A DNA stretch of 64,000 nt. Origin: Pontibacter chinhatensis (GTDB lineage Bacteria > Bacteroidota > Bacteroidia > Cytophagales > Hymenobacteraceae). The position numbers and the translations under genes were made by a program. The notes beneath the pieces were generated by a model that saw only the letters and a list, made by a program, of their open reading frames with translations, ran no database searches and was not told the DNA's origin. The DNA lies in the NCBI RefSeq assembly GCF_900113285.1, contig NZ_FOOT01000008.1, positions 1 through 64,000 of the forward strand, in the 5' to 3' direction. Below, in pieces: positions 18,401 through 26,078 of the stretch (position 1 is the stretch's first letter; each line of letters begins with the position of its first letter).

Positions 18401-18908
18401 AGTTCACGAAGACGTTCTGCGTGTTGCCAAACGACACGCCCCTGGAAATACTGCCCGTCTTGTTCAGGCCGGGCGTGCGGAAGATTTCTTCTTTGGTGCT
18501 GATGTTCTCCTCGTAAAAAACGCCGCGCGGGGACCTTGTTTCCAGCTTTGCGATATCGCGTTTGAAGGCAGGCCTGGTCAGGCTCAGGGGCATTACCCGG
18601 AAGCATACGAGCACCGAATCGGGCAGCGGCTGCATCGTGCCGAGCGTATCCACGGCCACGGAATCCGGGGCCGGAAAACGGGTAAAGGTGATGCTGTTGG
18701 AAGTATAACTGTACTCGTAGCTGAAAGCTTCTGGTTTGGGGTGCTGCAGCGTAATGGAACTGGGCATCACCGTGAGGCTGTCCAACTCCTGTGGAAAGTC
18801 GGTAACGGGCAGCCACTTGCAGCGCTGGTTGCTGAGCGGGACCTGGGCAAGCAATGGCAGGCTCAACAGCCACAGCATCAACACTATGCCCAGCCCTTTA
18901 CTGTTCAT
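15420..18908 (-). CDS. Large conserved Bacteroidota cell-surface/outer-membrane protein, 1162 residues
   Basis: Begins with a signal peptide (MNSKGLGIVLMLWLLSLPLL, then AQ), so it is exported. The N-terminal third contains TGSISRGVSFGNTQNVFVNS followed by a segment on ligand-free beta structure (NLQLDGKLTDDISITAAITD). The rest alternates aromatic and polar residues in long beta-strand runs and ends in a hydrophobic strand closing in VSVLF, as in outer-membrane barrels. The pattern recalls SprA-type and related Bacteroidota surface proteins, but at half their length; I do not give it a name. The start at 18908 overlaps the histidine-kinase stop by 11 bases, so the kinase and this protein are translationally linked. 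Other in-frame starts up to 19094 lie inside the kinase gene and lack a signal peptide. Confidence 0.7.
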   Translation of the reverse strand: MNSKGLGIVLMLWLLSLPLLAQVPLSNQRCKWLPVTDFPQELDSLTVMPSSITLQHPKPEAFSYEYSYTSNSITFTRFPAPDSVAVDTLGTMQPLPDSVLVCFRVMPLSLTRPAFKRDIAKLETRSPRGVFYEENISTKEEIFRTPGLNKTGSISRGVSFGNTQNVFVNSALNLQLDGKLTDDISITAAITDQNIPFQPEGNTQQLQEFDKVYITLQHRLWQLTAGDVVLKSKPSYFMQFYKNVQGGAFSYVTGKSPERQGVTTVAASVSKGKFASQTIQPQEGVMGPYRLRGPNNELFIIVLANSERVFLDGVLLQRGYDYDYVIDYNQAEITFTTRHVITKNSRIRVDFEYSDQNYSRGIYHLNHYQNLGKLKVYGNYYNESDNPNSLLNLSLNSEQKRLLASIGDSLNQAIASGADSVAYDPGQILYARRDTAYNNGQNLERIYVYSTHPDSAHYSVSFTNVGPGNGDYVAVNGAVNGRAYRWVAPINGVRQGSYAPVRVLPTPRKKQLITFGGSYELQKGVSFFAEGAASQHDLNRFSDIDSGDDNGKGLRIGYVVQDRPIVFLGKYKLNSTLNYEYTDEHFEPIDRYRPIEFDRDWSLTNTKKAEDHIFNFSVGAAQDANNLFNYRISRRHREEQLDGVQHHLDVLKKLGKLEFKNSFFLLDSKEGQRESQWYRGSMNVEYNLGKVSPGYTYSFDKNRLTALNTDSVVGSAQYFEQHLFYLESGDTTKTKFRIDYAQRRDRYPTGVGTMGFPEVAQTYNAILQKKIKQDHTLEAQATYRKLHVRNGKNEETIQSRVDYNGTFVDGAFRSELSYATGTGRELKRIYIFQETLPGQGTHYLRDGGDPNNLNDYLEAQTVDQRRYIKIYLPTDEYVNAYTNTFTYRLTTNAPRSWRNEPGIKARLSNFSMLSFISINKKTTDNDLGQRFNPFSEDVEDEFLISLVKQLRHTVYFNRSSPKYGMEYTVQQNEQKQLLTNGTETRNVLSHLLISRLNLTEVLSSQLNLGYNVRENQSNFLSSKNFKIQSREISPELAYQPNTKLRFTSKYQLSLKQDVLQASEVEQEGTFHELGLEAKLSQVGKRTVTSNVKYVNIDFKGDETSYVGYEILNALRPGNNMTWSLIVQQRLSNGLNISLNYDGRKANGVGAVHTGRTQVSVLF

Positions 18909-21900
18909 CCTTAAGCGGTAGCTGAATAAAGAATGTTGTTCCCTTTCCTTCCTCCGTTTCGAACCAGATCTTCCCTCCAGCGCTCTCAATGCCGCGCTTG
19001 GCCACAGCCAGCCCAATACCCGACCCGGTATACTTTGTACTGAAGTTCGGGATAAATACTTTACCCTGTATTTCTTTGGGAATGCCGCTGCCATTGTCTC
19101 TGATCGAAATCAACACACGCCGGTTGTCTTGCAGTTCCAGGCGCACCTTAATATGCGGCTTGCGGCTGGATGGCACCGCCTGAATGGCATTGAGCAGCAG
19201 GTTATTAAACGTGCGCACCATCAGGCTCTCATCCGCGTTCACCACCACCGCCCGCTCCGGAATCTGCTTGGTAAGTATGGCCGTGGCCGGGTCGTTGTGC
19301 AGGTCGGCGGCTTTGTGCAGGGCGGCGGCAATATCCATCGGCTCCGGCTTCGGCTCCGGCATCGAGGTAAAGCTCGAGAAGGAGGAGGCAATGTCGTTTA
19401 GAATGTTTATCTGGGTGATGAGCGTATGCGAGATCTTCTCGATGAGCTGCTCGGTGTTGGGTCTTTTTTCCGCGATGGCTTTCTGCAGGTATTGCAGTGA
19501 AAGCTTCATGGGGGTAAGCGGGTTCTTGATCTCATGGGCTACCTGTCTGGCCATTTCGCGCCAGGCGGCTTCCTTCTCCTGCATGGCCAGTTCCTGCTTG
19601 TTTTGCTCCAGCGTCAGCAGCATGCGGTTGTACTCGCTCACCAGCATCCCTATCTCATCGGCGCCCTCGTACGCCAGCATCTCGTTCCTGCCCGTCAGGG
19701 AAGTGCGCTTCAATTTCTCGGCCAGCATGCGCAGCGGCACCGTGAGGGCACGCGAGGCAAAGAAGGTAAGCACCAGGAACAATATAAACATCACGGAGAA
19801 GATGTTCATGATGGTGGTAATCAGGTCTATCAGCTTCAGGTCGAGTTCCTTCTCCGAATCGAAGAACGGGATACCGATAAAGCCAGCCAGCTCCGTTGGG
19901 TATGCTTCGTCGCGCAGGGGCAGGTAAATGGAATTGAAGCTCAGATTTCCGGCCTGTTCCTCCAGCAGCACGCGCAGCGCCTGCCGCTCCGAAATAGCCG
20001 CGAAGGCCTCCGGGTTCACCAGCTTGGACAAAAGGCCTGTCTCGAAGATCAGGGGCTGGCTGGTTACCAGCAGCATGCCGTTACGGTCGTAAATGTTGAT
20101 GTCTGCTTCTGCGATGGCGGCTATCTCAGTCACGCTTCGCTGCAGCTGGCGCTGGCGCTGGAGCAGCCTACGGCTAAGCTGCTGCGACAGATGCTCCTGT
20201 ATGGCCTCTCCGCGCTGCTCATACCTGGTCATCAGGTCTTTTTTATAGGAGGCGGTCACCAATCCTGCCGTGGTTATACTTACCAACAGCATCGGCAGCA
20301 AAATACCAAAGTTGAGGAAGATCTGGATTTTGGCACTGAAGTTCGGCCTGAAGTCGCGCAGCCGGTGCCGCTGCAGCAGCAGGTACAGCAAGCCGCTTAG
20401 AATAAGCCCCGCCACGTAACTCAGAAACAGGAAAGAGAAATTCGAGAGTACTTCGCGCCCGCCATACTTGCCTGTGGTGATGATCAGGGTTTGCCCGCTG
20501 GTGCTTTGCACCCCGTAATGGTGCGAGTCATCCTGCGGGAGCCCCAGCCGGTACAGCTCCGGTTTGCTCAGCAAATCACGGTCGAAGTTGGTGGCGTAGT
20601 CATACTCGCCCTCGCTGTAACGCAGCTTGTTGCCGCTGTAGATGGCATAGCTGAGCATCTCAGGCCCAAACGGCTGGTTATACTTCTGATCCACCAACAG
20701 CTCAGGCACCACACTGTTAGGCAAAAGCCGCTTCAGTGTCAGTTGCAGGGCAATGGTTCCATAATGCGTAGCGCTAATAGGTATCTGTATCAGTTTGAGG
20801 TACGTCCTGGCGTTGTAGCGGGTAGGGTCTTTTAGCAGGAACAGATCTTTGTGCTCGGTGCGCATCTGCGGATGGTCAAATACCTGCCGGAGTTGCTGCA
20901 GGGTTATCGCTGTGGTATCAGCGCTCTCCAAGGTTCTGCCCTGCCCGTCGAACAGCATGACGTTTATCTCATACTTGTCGAAGTAATCGCTCAGGTATTG
21001 CCGGGTTATTTTTCGCCTGATAAAGGAAGCATCCACATAGGGTCCCATCATCTTCATCCGGATCAGTTCATCCCCCGCAATCTCGGAGGCCACCTGGTTC
21101 AGCTGGTACTCCCCCAGAATGTCGTTATCCTGCAGAATATTAAAAGCGAGGTTTTGCTTATAGGTCTTCAGGTCGTTGTGGTAATGGGCAAACTGCGCCA
21201 CCGCGCCGGTCAGTGCGCTCACGATCACCACCAGAAAAAAGAGCAGGTACGTGCGGTAAGCAAAGCTAATGGCGTGCTTGTACTGGGCCGCAAGTATAAT
21301 AATAGCCCAAAACAGAAGGGCCAGCAGGAAAACAGAAAATATCTCTGGCGTAAAGACAGCTGCAAATAGCAAGAGTACAGCAGAAATGATCATCAACGCC
21401 TTGTAGGGCCAGAACGTTGACTCCTTTGGCACCAGCACCGACACCATCGTGGCCAGCACATAAGTAAACATGCAAAGCGACAAGGTATTAATCACCATGA
21501 TGCCATACAGCACCACCTTGTACCTGGTAAATTCCAGCGATTGGGTTACATCCAGCAACAGGGGCGAGTTGTGGTAGATGCTGTAGTAGAACCTGAACTG
21601 TAGCAGTAGCAGGAAAAAGAAGATCAGCATGCTCATGATAACCAGGTAACGGCTACGTTCCTTCGGCATGGCTTGCAGTTGGGAAGCAACCCGGTTTTTC
21701 CGGAAGAGATAAATACCTGACCCCGCTACCGCTGCCAGCAGAAGTACGTTCAGCAGCAGATCCCCCACCGATGGTGACCAGAAGGATGCCGCGTAGAGTT
21801 TAGGGTCGAACAATTCTACATCTACTACCGCGAAAGGCAGGTTCAGCAAGAGCAGGGCCACCCGCATGCCTCCCAGCAACAGCAGTAACAGCAATATCCC

Positions 21901-22608
21901 CTGGCTGTAGGCGCCTTTACCTAAAAAGCGCTGGCTTAAACTAACGGCGAAAAGTATAAAGAAGACTAACCCGGCTACAAACAAGCCTATCTGCAACCGT
22001 ACATAGCCAGAGGTTTTGTGCGATTGCTCAAAGTTCAGGGAGAAGAGGAACTGCCCCTCGGCAGTATATACCTGTGGTAAGGAGGGTTCCGGGTTAAGTA
22101 TAAGCTGCAGGTTCGCCTGCTGAAACACCTCCTCATCAAGCTTCGGTGTCAGGTAAGCGTTATTAATCCGGTAATCTATCTGCAGCGGAATATATACGTC
22201 TATGGTATACGGTAGCCTTTGCTGCCGCACCACCACAAAGCGCCCGTACTCGTTTTCAATGGCAAAAACGCCCTGCGCAACGGGCGGGAGGTCTGGCTGC
22301 GGCGCAATGGTGTGGCTGGACCAAAAAACCAGGTTCTGCATGCGGTAAACGAAAACCGGGTAATCCGCCTTCTTCAGCAGCGTTGAAAAGTAAATGGTGT
22401 TTCTCCCAAGACTGCTAAATATACGCTCTGCCTGTTGGTTAGCCTTATCAATGCAGTGGTGTACGCGCTGGGTAATCCGTTCGGCTTCTTCCTGATGATC
22501 CTGCTTGGTAGAACCTGGCGAAAGCCAGTTGAAATGCAGTGTAGCTATGGCTATGAAGCACAGCAACGACGCAAGCAAAAGCAGAAATGGAGTAAGCTTC
22601 CGGTTCAA
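18898..22608 (-). CDS. Very large NtrY-like membrane sensor histidine kinase
   Basis: A 1236-residue sensor. An N-terminal membrane anchor (FLLLLASLLCFIAIA) is followed by an extracytoplasmic stretch and then about seven more hydrophobic segments between residues 210 and 470. A second large extracytoplasmic domain (about 480-740), a transmembrane helix near 745, another sensory segment and a helix near 930 come before a HAMP linker. The HisKA box is REMARQVAHEIKNPLTPMKL (about residues 1015-1035, the His in HEIKNP). The ATPase domain shows NLLLNAIQAV, DNGSGIP and GSGIGLAVAK. It starts at TTG 22608, because an in-frame TAG lies six codons upstream and no ATG is close. No response regulator is adjacent. 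The stop overlaps the surface-protein gene by 11 bases. Confidence 0.88.
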   Translation of the reverse strand: MNRKLTPFLLLLASLLCFIAIATLHFNWLSPGSTKQDHQEEAERITQRVHHCIDKANQQAERIFSSLGRNTIYFSTLLKKADYPVFVYRMQNLVFWSSHTIAPQPDLPPVAQGVFAIENEYGRFVVVRQQRLPYTIDVYIPLQIDYRINNAYLTPKLDEEVFQQANLQLILNPEPSLPQVYTAEGQFLFSLNFEQSHKTSGYVRLQIGLFVAGLVFFILFAVSLSQRFLGKGAYSQGILLLLLLLGGMRVALLLLNLPFAVVDVELFDPKLYAASFWSPSVGDLLLNVLLLAAVAGSGIYLFRKNRVASQLQAMPKERSRYLVIMSMLIFFFLLLLQFRFYYSIYHNSPLLLDVTQSLEFTRYKVVLYGIMVINTLSLCMFTYVLATMVSVLVPKESTFWPYKALMIISAVLLLFAAVFTPEIFSVFLLALLFWAIIILAAQYKHAISFAYRTYLLFFLVVIVSALTGAVAQFAHYHNDLKTYKQNLAFNILQDNDILGEYQLNQVASEIAGDELIRMKMMGPYVDASFIRRKITRQYLSDYFDKYEINVMLFDGQGRTLESADTTAITLQQLRQVFDHPQMRTEHKDLFLLKDPTRYNARTYLKLIQIPISATHYGTIALQLTLKRLLPNSVVPELLVDQKYNQPFGPEMLSYAIYSGNKLRYSEGEYDYATNFDRDLLSKPELYRLGLPQDDSHHYGVQSTSGQTLIITTGKYGGREVLSNFSFLFLSYVAGLILSGLLYLLLQRHRLRDFRPNFSAKIQIFLNFGILLPMLLVSITTAGLVTASYKKDLMTRYEQRGEAIQEHLSQQLSRRLLQRQRQLQRSVTEIAAIAEADINIYDRNGMLLVTSQPLIFETGLLSKLVNPEAFAAISERQALRVLLEEQAGNLSFNSIYLPLRDEAYPTELAGFIGIPFFDSEKELDLKLIDLITTIMNIFSVMFILFLVLTFFASRALTVPLRMLAEKLKRTSLTGRNEMLAYEGADEIGMLVSEYNRMLLTLEQNKQELAMQEKEAAWREMARQVAHEIKNPLTPMKLSLQYLQKAIAEKRPNTEQLIEKISHTLITQINILNDIASSFSSFTSMPEPKPEPMDIAAALHKAADLHNDPATAILTKQIPERAVVVNADESLMVRTFNNLLLNAIQAVPSSRKPHIKVRLELQDNRRVLISIRDNGSGIPKEIQGKVFIPNFSTKYTGSGIGLAVAKRGIESAGGKIWFETEEGKGTTFFIQLPLKDEQ

Positions 22609-22731
22609 GGTAAGGTAGTTTAACTACTAAAGTAAGCAAAAGACGGGATAAGCGCCATACTTCAAGAATCGTGCTAATATATCGTTACCTGTAAGCGGGC
22701 GCGGCCTCGTCAGCAAAAGCATAACAGAAAC

Positions 22732-22780
22732 AAAAAAAGATGCCTATACACTACAGCAGTGGCAGCAGTGTATAGGCATC
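22732..22780 (-). terminator. Terminator of the act-cox respiratory operon
   Basis: Perfect 14-bp stem (22739-22752 with 22767-22780, GATGCCTATACACT/AGTGTATAGGCATC) with a 14-base loop. On the minus strand it is followed by TTTTTTTG (22731-22738). It lies 22 bases past the last gene of the 16-gene unit. Confidence 0.88.
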
Positions 22781-22801
22781 AAACTATAAGCTCTTTTATA
22801 C

Positions 22802-23071
22802 TTAGGCTTTTTTCGCTTTCTTCTGGTTACTCTTGTACCACAGGAAACCAACAGTTCCAATCAGAAGGTAAGGTATCACCATCAGGTAAAGTATACCAGC
22901 GTTCAGGCCACTGCCTACTTCGTTGCCCGATGCATCACTTCCGCTTCCTACATTAGACTCCACCGTAGCCCGGCACATGGCACACTGGCTGTAGGCGTCT
23001 GTGGAAACAAACACAAGCACGAATGCCAGTGTAACTGCCATCAAGACTTTCGATATGTTCTGCCTCATCAT
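22802..23071 (-). CDS. Small exported CxxC membrane protein at the end of the oxidase operon
   Basis: Eighty-nine residues: a signal peptide ending near AYSQ, then Cys30-Ala-Met-Cys33, a glycine/serine-rich linker, a single transmembrane helix (AGILYLMVIPYLLIGTVGFL) and a basic tail NQKKAKKA. Predicted topology puts the CxxC just outside the inner membrane and the tail in the cytoplasm. I do not recognise a named family. Its place as last gene of the act-cox operon, beside Sco and DUF420, suggests a part in oxidase maturation, for instance redox or copper handling; this is inference. The start may be either of two adjacent ATGs. Confidence 0.72.
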   Translation of the reverse strand: MMRQNISKVLMAVTLAFVLVFVSTDAYSQCAMCRATVESNVGSGSDASGNEVGSGLNAGILYLMVIPYLLIGTVGFLWYKSNQKKAKKA

Positions 23072-23096
23072 TTCTGAAAATATGGTAGTAAGATAA

Positions 23097-23651
23097 TTAT
23101 GCGTAATACGGTGAAATCAGCAAATACACCAACACCCCTGTTACGGCTACATACAGCCAAATAGGGAACGTCCATTTAGAAATACGACGGTGGCGCTTGA
23201 GTTGATTCGTAATACCAAAGTATACTGACAGCAGCACCAACGGTACAATCACAATTGCCAGCACAATATGTGTCAGAAGTATAAAGTAGTAGATATACCT
23301 CAGCAATCCGTCCCCTCCGTAAACAGTGCGCTGTCCCAGAAAGTGGTAGGTGACATAAGAAACCAGGAACACAGCCGATAAGCCGAAAGCAAAAAGCATC
23401 GCCCTTCTGTGCACCTTGGTATTGCCGCGCTTTACATTCACGTAGCCTACTACCAGCGTTATGGCCGTAATGGAGTTAATGAAGGCATGGAAACCAGGCA
23501 GGTAGGAGACATCTACATTTGCCTCGCCTGATTTAGGCATAAAAAACAACAGCGCTACAAGAACAGGTATGGCCACCGACAGTATGGCAATTACGGTCAT
23601 GTATTTGCGGTCCTGCTCGCTTGTCAGATCATTTTCTTTTACTGTATTCAT
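23097..23651 (-). CDS. DUF420 membrane protein (CtaM-like)
   Basis: A 184-residue integral membrane protein with about five hydrophobic helices. Conserved histidines lie in LPGFHAFINS, HRRAM, VTYHFLGQ and LLTHIVLA, as in DUF420 proteins, some of which (CtaM in Firmicutes) are needed to mature heme-copper oxidases. The start is taken at ATG 23651, giving MNTVKENDLT. It overlaps the end of the Sco-like gene by 23 bases, so the two are coupled. A histidine-lined membrane helix bundle next to oxidase genes supports a heme or copper assembly role; the exact function is unproven. Confidence 0.85.
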   Translation of the reverse strand: MNTVKENDLTSEQDRKYMTVIAILSVAIPVLVALLFFMPKSGEANVDVSYLPGFHAFINSITAITLVVGYVNVKRGNTKVHRRAMLFAFGLSAVFLVSYVTYHFLGQRTVYGGDGLLRYIYYFILLTHIVLAIVIVPLVLLSVYFGITNQLKRHRRISKWTFPIWLYVAVTGVLVYLLISPYYA

Positions 23652-24291
23652 CCAGCAACACGTTAATTTCAAGTACAAGACGGTCTACCTCTTCCGGGTC
23701 GGTGCCCAGGTAAACGCCGCGTACTTCTTTTTCTTTATCAACCAGCACAAGTCGGTTACTTGGCATATAGCTATTATCCTGCTTCTTGTAAGGCTCCTTA
23801 AAGCCAGCGGCCAGGGCGGCAACTTCTGCTGTATCACCTGTTAGGACGTACCATTTGGCTTCCAAAGGCTTATACTCCTTCGCTAGTTGCTGCAATCCGT
23901 CGTTAGTACCGGCACTGTCCTGCATCGCAAAGGTAACAAGTTTCACCTGCTCAATGTTTGCAAAAGCTTCCTGCACGCGCACTAATTGAGAAAGTATTGT
24001 CCGGCAATCGCGCTCACACGCAGAACCAGTAAAATGGGCCACGTACACATATTTATCAAGGTCCTGCTGGCCAAGGCTTCCACCTTCGAGCATTCTGAGG
24101 TTAAAAGCCGGCACCTGCTGAAACACGGTATCTCCAGCAACATTGTGTACCACCTTACCTTCGTTATCGAGCTTAGGGTAGTATGTTTTCAGCGAAAAAT
24201 GATGCGTACCAAAGACACTGATAAACACAAAAACAAGAATAGGCACTAATAGTAGGAGACCTAATATTAGTGCCTTGATAGGTTTCATCAA
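23629..24291 (-). CDS. SCO1/SenC-family protein with the copper-ligand histidine missing
   Basis: A membrane-anchored thioredoxin-fold protein of 220 residues: an N-terminal helix (residues 8-27), then a periplasmic domain. Family members deliver copper to the CuA site of oxidase subunit II, using Cys-x3-Cys and a distant His. Here the pair is present (Cys92 and Cys96 in SACERDC) but lacks the usual proline-rich context. At the place of the His, where homologues read HSNR before the strand FVLVDKEG, this protein reads PSNR (Pro177) before LVLVDKE. It may therefore act as a thiol reductase rather than a copper carrier. It lies between oxidase subunit IV and DUF420. Confidence 0.85.
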   Translation of the reverse strand: MMKPIKALILGLLLLVPILVFVFISVFGTHHFSLKTYYPKLDNEGKVVHNVAGDTVFQQVPAFNLRMLEGGSLGQQDLDKYVYVAHFTGSACERDCRTILSQLVRVQEAFANIEQVKLVTFAMQDSAGTNDGLQQLAKEYKPLEAKWYVLTGDTAEVAALAAGFKEPYKKQDNSYMPSNRLVLVDKEKEVRGVYLGTDPEEVDRLVLEINVLLDEYSKRK

Positions 24292-24305
24292 GAAAGTATA
24301 CTTTG

Positions 24306-24647
24306 CTATTTAAAGTAGTTCGTTATGGACTCGTAGTAATAGCTTCCCTCTGCCAGCAGTGCCACCATCAGCCATACCACCAGCGCCAACGGGATGATGA
24401 TAGACCAGATTAGTGATTTTGCCTCATGCTTCAGGTGCATAAACTCGGCCACAATGTAGAATGCCTTGAAGATCGTCAGGATGATGAAGATAGCGTTACG
24501 AGCTGTACCTGCATCCATTGTAAAGGCGAAAAGGAATTCCAGTGCCGTTAGTCCAACAAGTATGAAAAACGTTCTCCAGATAGCCTTTGTCTGCGGCTTA
24601 GGAATTTCAGCTGTTTGTTGAAAATCGTTTTCGATGTGATGTGCCAT
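24306..24647 (-). CDS. Cytochrome c oxidase subunit IV-like protein
   Basis: A small inner-membrane protein of 113 residues with three hydrophobic helices, of the prokaryotic cytochrome c oxidase subunit IV family (COX4_pro) that stabilises the oxidase core. FKAFYIVAEFMHLKHE, with its His near the membrane surface, is characteristic. I start it at ATG 24647 (MAHHIENDF); the longer frame to 24695 runs into the spacer after subunit III and looks unnatural. It lies between the subunit III gene and the Sco-like gene. Confidence 0.85.
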   Translation of the reverse strand: MAHHIENDFQQTAEIPKPQTKAIWRTFFILVGLTALEFLFAFTMDAGTARNAIFIILTIFKAFYIVAEFMHLKHEAKSLIWSIIIPLALVVWLMVALLAEGSYYYESITNYFK

Positions 24648-24714
24648 AGTGCTGTGATGTATTTCTTTTGATGCCGGCCTTATAACCGGCATCAACCAAA
24701 AGCTTTCTTTAAAA

Positions 24715-25461
24715 TTAGATCAGGTAGAAGAAGGTAAACACGAATACCCAAACAAGGTCAACGAAGTGCCAGTAAAGGCCAATCTTCTCAACCATCTCAT
24801 AGTGACCACGTTTGTGATACACTCCATTAACAGTGCTGATAAAGGCAACAAGCAGGAGTACCCAGCCAATAGTAACGTGGAAACCGTGGAAACCTGTAAT
24901 AAAGAAAAAGAGGTTGGCAAACAACGGCGGGCCATACTGGTTGAAGGCCATTGAGGCACCATAATAGCGTGAGCCATCAGGAAGCAGCATGCCTTCATCT
25001 GTACCAACAATAAAGTGCGTCCACTCCCAGGCCTGGCAGGCAAGGAAAGTACCACCAAACAGAATCGTCCAGAGCAACCACTTTTCTACATCCTTCTTGT
25101 CCATGCGATGCCCTGCCTCTACTGCCAGTACCATCGTCACAGAACTAAAGATAAGGATCATCGTCATCAACGCCACGAAAGCAAGTGGCAGGTCTACCCC
25201 ATGAAAACCAGGGAAGGCATTGAATACTTTTTCCGGGATTGGCCACCATTCGGTTGAGAAGGTAAATGCCTCCGCTTCACCTGTGTATGGTGTGTGCGCA
25301 TGACGGCTCAGTCCGTAAACAATAAGAAAAGCACCAAAAGTAAAAGCGTCAGAGAGCAGGAAAAACCACATCATGAGTTTACCATAGCTCGCCTTCATTG
25401 GTTCGTTACCACCGTCCCAAGTACCCGACTTAGGTGCTTCCAGCGTAGTTGAAGTAGACAT
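24715..25461 (-). CDS. ctaE: Cytochrome c oxidase subunit III
   Basis: A core subunit of the heme-copper oxidase in the inner membrane, 248 residues with seven predicted helices. Recognisable segments are the proximal WFFLLSDAFTFGAF, the ACQAWEWTHF stretch with its Trp/Glu, and FHGFHVTIGWVLLL, the typical subunit III FHG-H signature. It follows a second, shorter subunit III gene (25486-26076) and precedes subunit IV. Bacteroidota oxidase operons often carry two subunit III-like proteins in this order. Confidence 0.93.
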   Translation of the reverse strand: MSTSTTLEAPKSGTWDGGNEPMKASYGKLMMWFFLLSDAFTFGAFLIVYGLSRHAHTPYTGEAEAFTFSTEWWPIPEKVFNAFPGFHGVDLPLAFVALMTMILIFSSVTMVLAVEAGHRMDKKDVEKWLLWTILFGGTFLACQAWEWTHFIVGTDEGMLLPDGSRYYGASMAFNQYGPPLFANLFFFITGFHGFHVTIGWVLLLVAFISTVNGVYHKRGHYEMVEKIGLYWHFVDLVWVFVFTFFYLI

Positions 25462-25485
25462 AGTGTTATGTATTGAAAAGCGTGT

Positions 25486-26076
25486 TTAGTGATTTAATCT
25501 TAAGAATACGTACAAATATAGCCAAAGTCCACCTAAAAAATGCCAGTACACTGTGCACAATTGTATACGCAGCATTTTCTTAGAATGTACCTTGTATTTC
25601 AGGCTGCTTCTTAGCACAATCGCCACAAATACTAGCCCTGTAATCAGGTGAAAGCCGTGAACTCCGGTTAAAACATATAGGAATGAACCGGATGGGTTGC
25701 TTCCCGTTCCGCCAAAGTAGATGTTATGTTGCACCAAGTCTGCCCAGCCGTACCACTGTCCTATCAGGAAGGCGATTCCGAAGCCAAAGGTTAGACCTAA
25801 CATCAGCTTCAATTTCCCCATGTTATTATCCCTGGCCGAGTTTTGTGCCAGCTGCATCGTCACAGAGCTCAGTATGATGACAATGGTGTTGATCAGAAGT
25901 ATGTTTGGCAATTCAAACTCAAGCCAATTTCCTTCCTCTCTTCTTACGATGTAGGCGCTCGTAAAAGCTGCAAACATCATAATAATACTAATAATAATCA
26001 ACCACAGGGAAAACTTTAGCGGATGTACGCCGCCTCGGTCATTCTCTTCTTCTATAGGAATATTAGCCATTACCAT
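25486..26076 (-). CDS. Second, shorter cytochrome c oxidase subunit III-like protein
   Basis: A 196-residue membrane protein with five predicted helices, of the heme-copper oxidase subunit III superfamily but lacking the first two helices of the seven-helix form. GVHGFHLITGLVFV is the family FHG-H-type motif. An acidic N-terminus (IPIEEENDRGG) precedes the first helix. It is encoded directly after heme O synthase and before the full-length subunit III. Probably both subunits sit in the same oxidase; alternatively this copy serves assembly. Start choice between two near ATGs (26076 and 26070) is open. Confidence 0.88.
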   Translation of the reverse strand: MVMANIPIEEENDRGGVHPLKFSLWLIIISIIMMFAAFTSAYIVRREEGNWLEFELPNILLINTIVIILSSVTMQLAQNSARDNNMGKLKLMLGLTFGFGIAFLIGQWYGWADLVQHNIYFGGTGSNPSGSFLYVLTGVHGFHLITGLVFVAIVLRSSLKYKVHSKKMLRIQLCTVYWHFLGGLWLYLYVFLRLNH

Positions 26077-26078
26077 AC

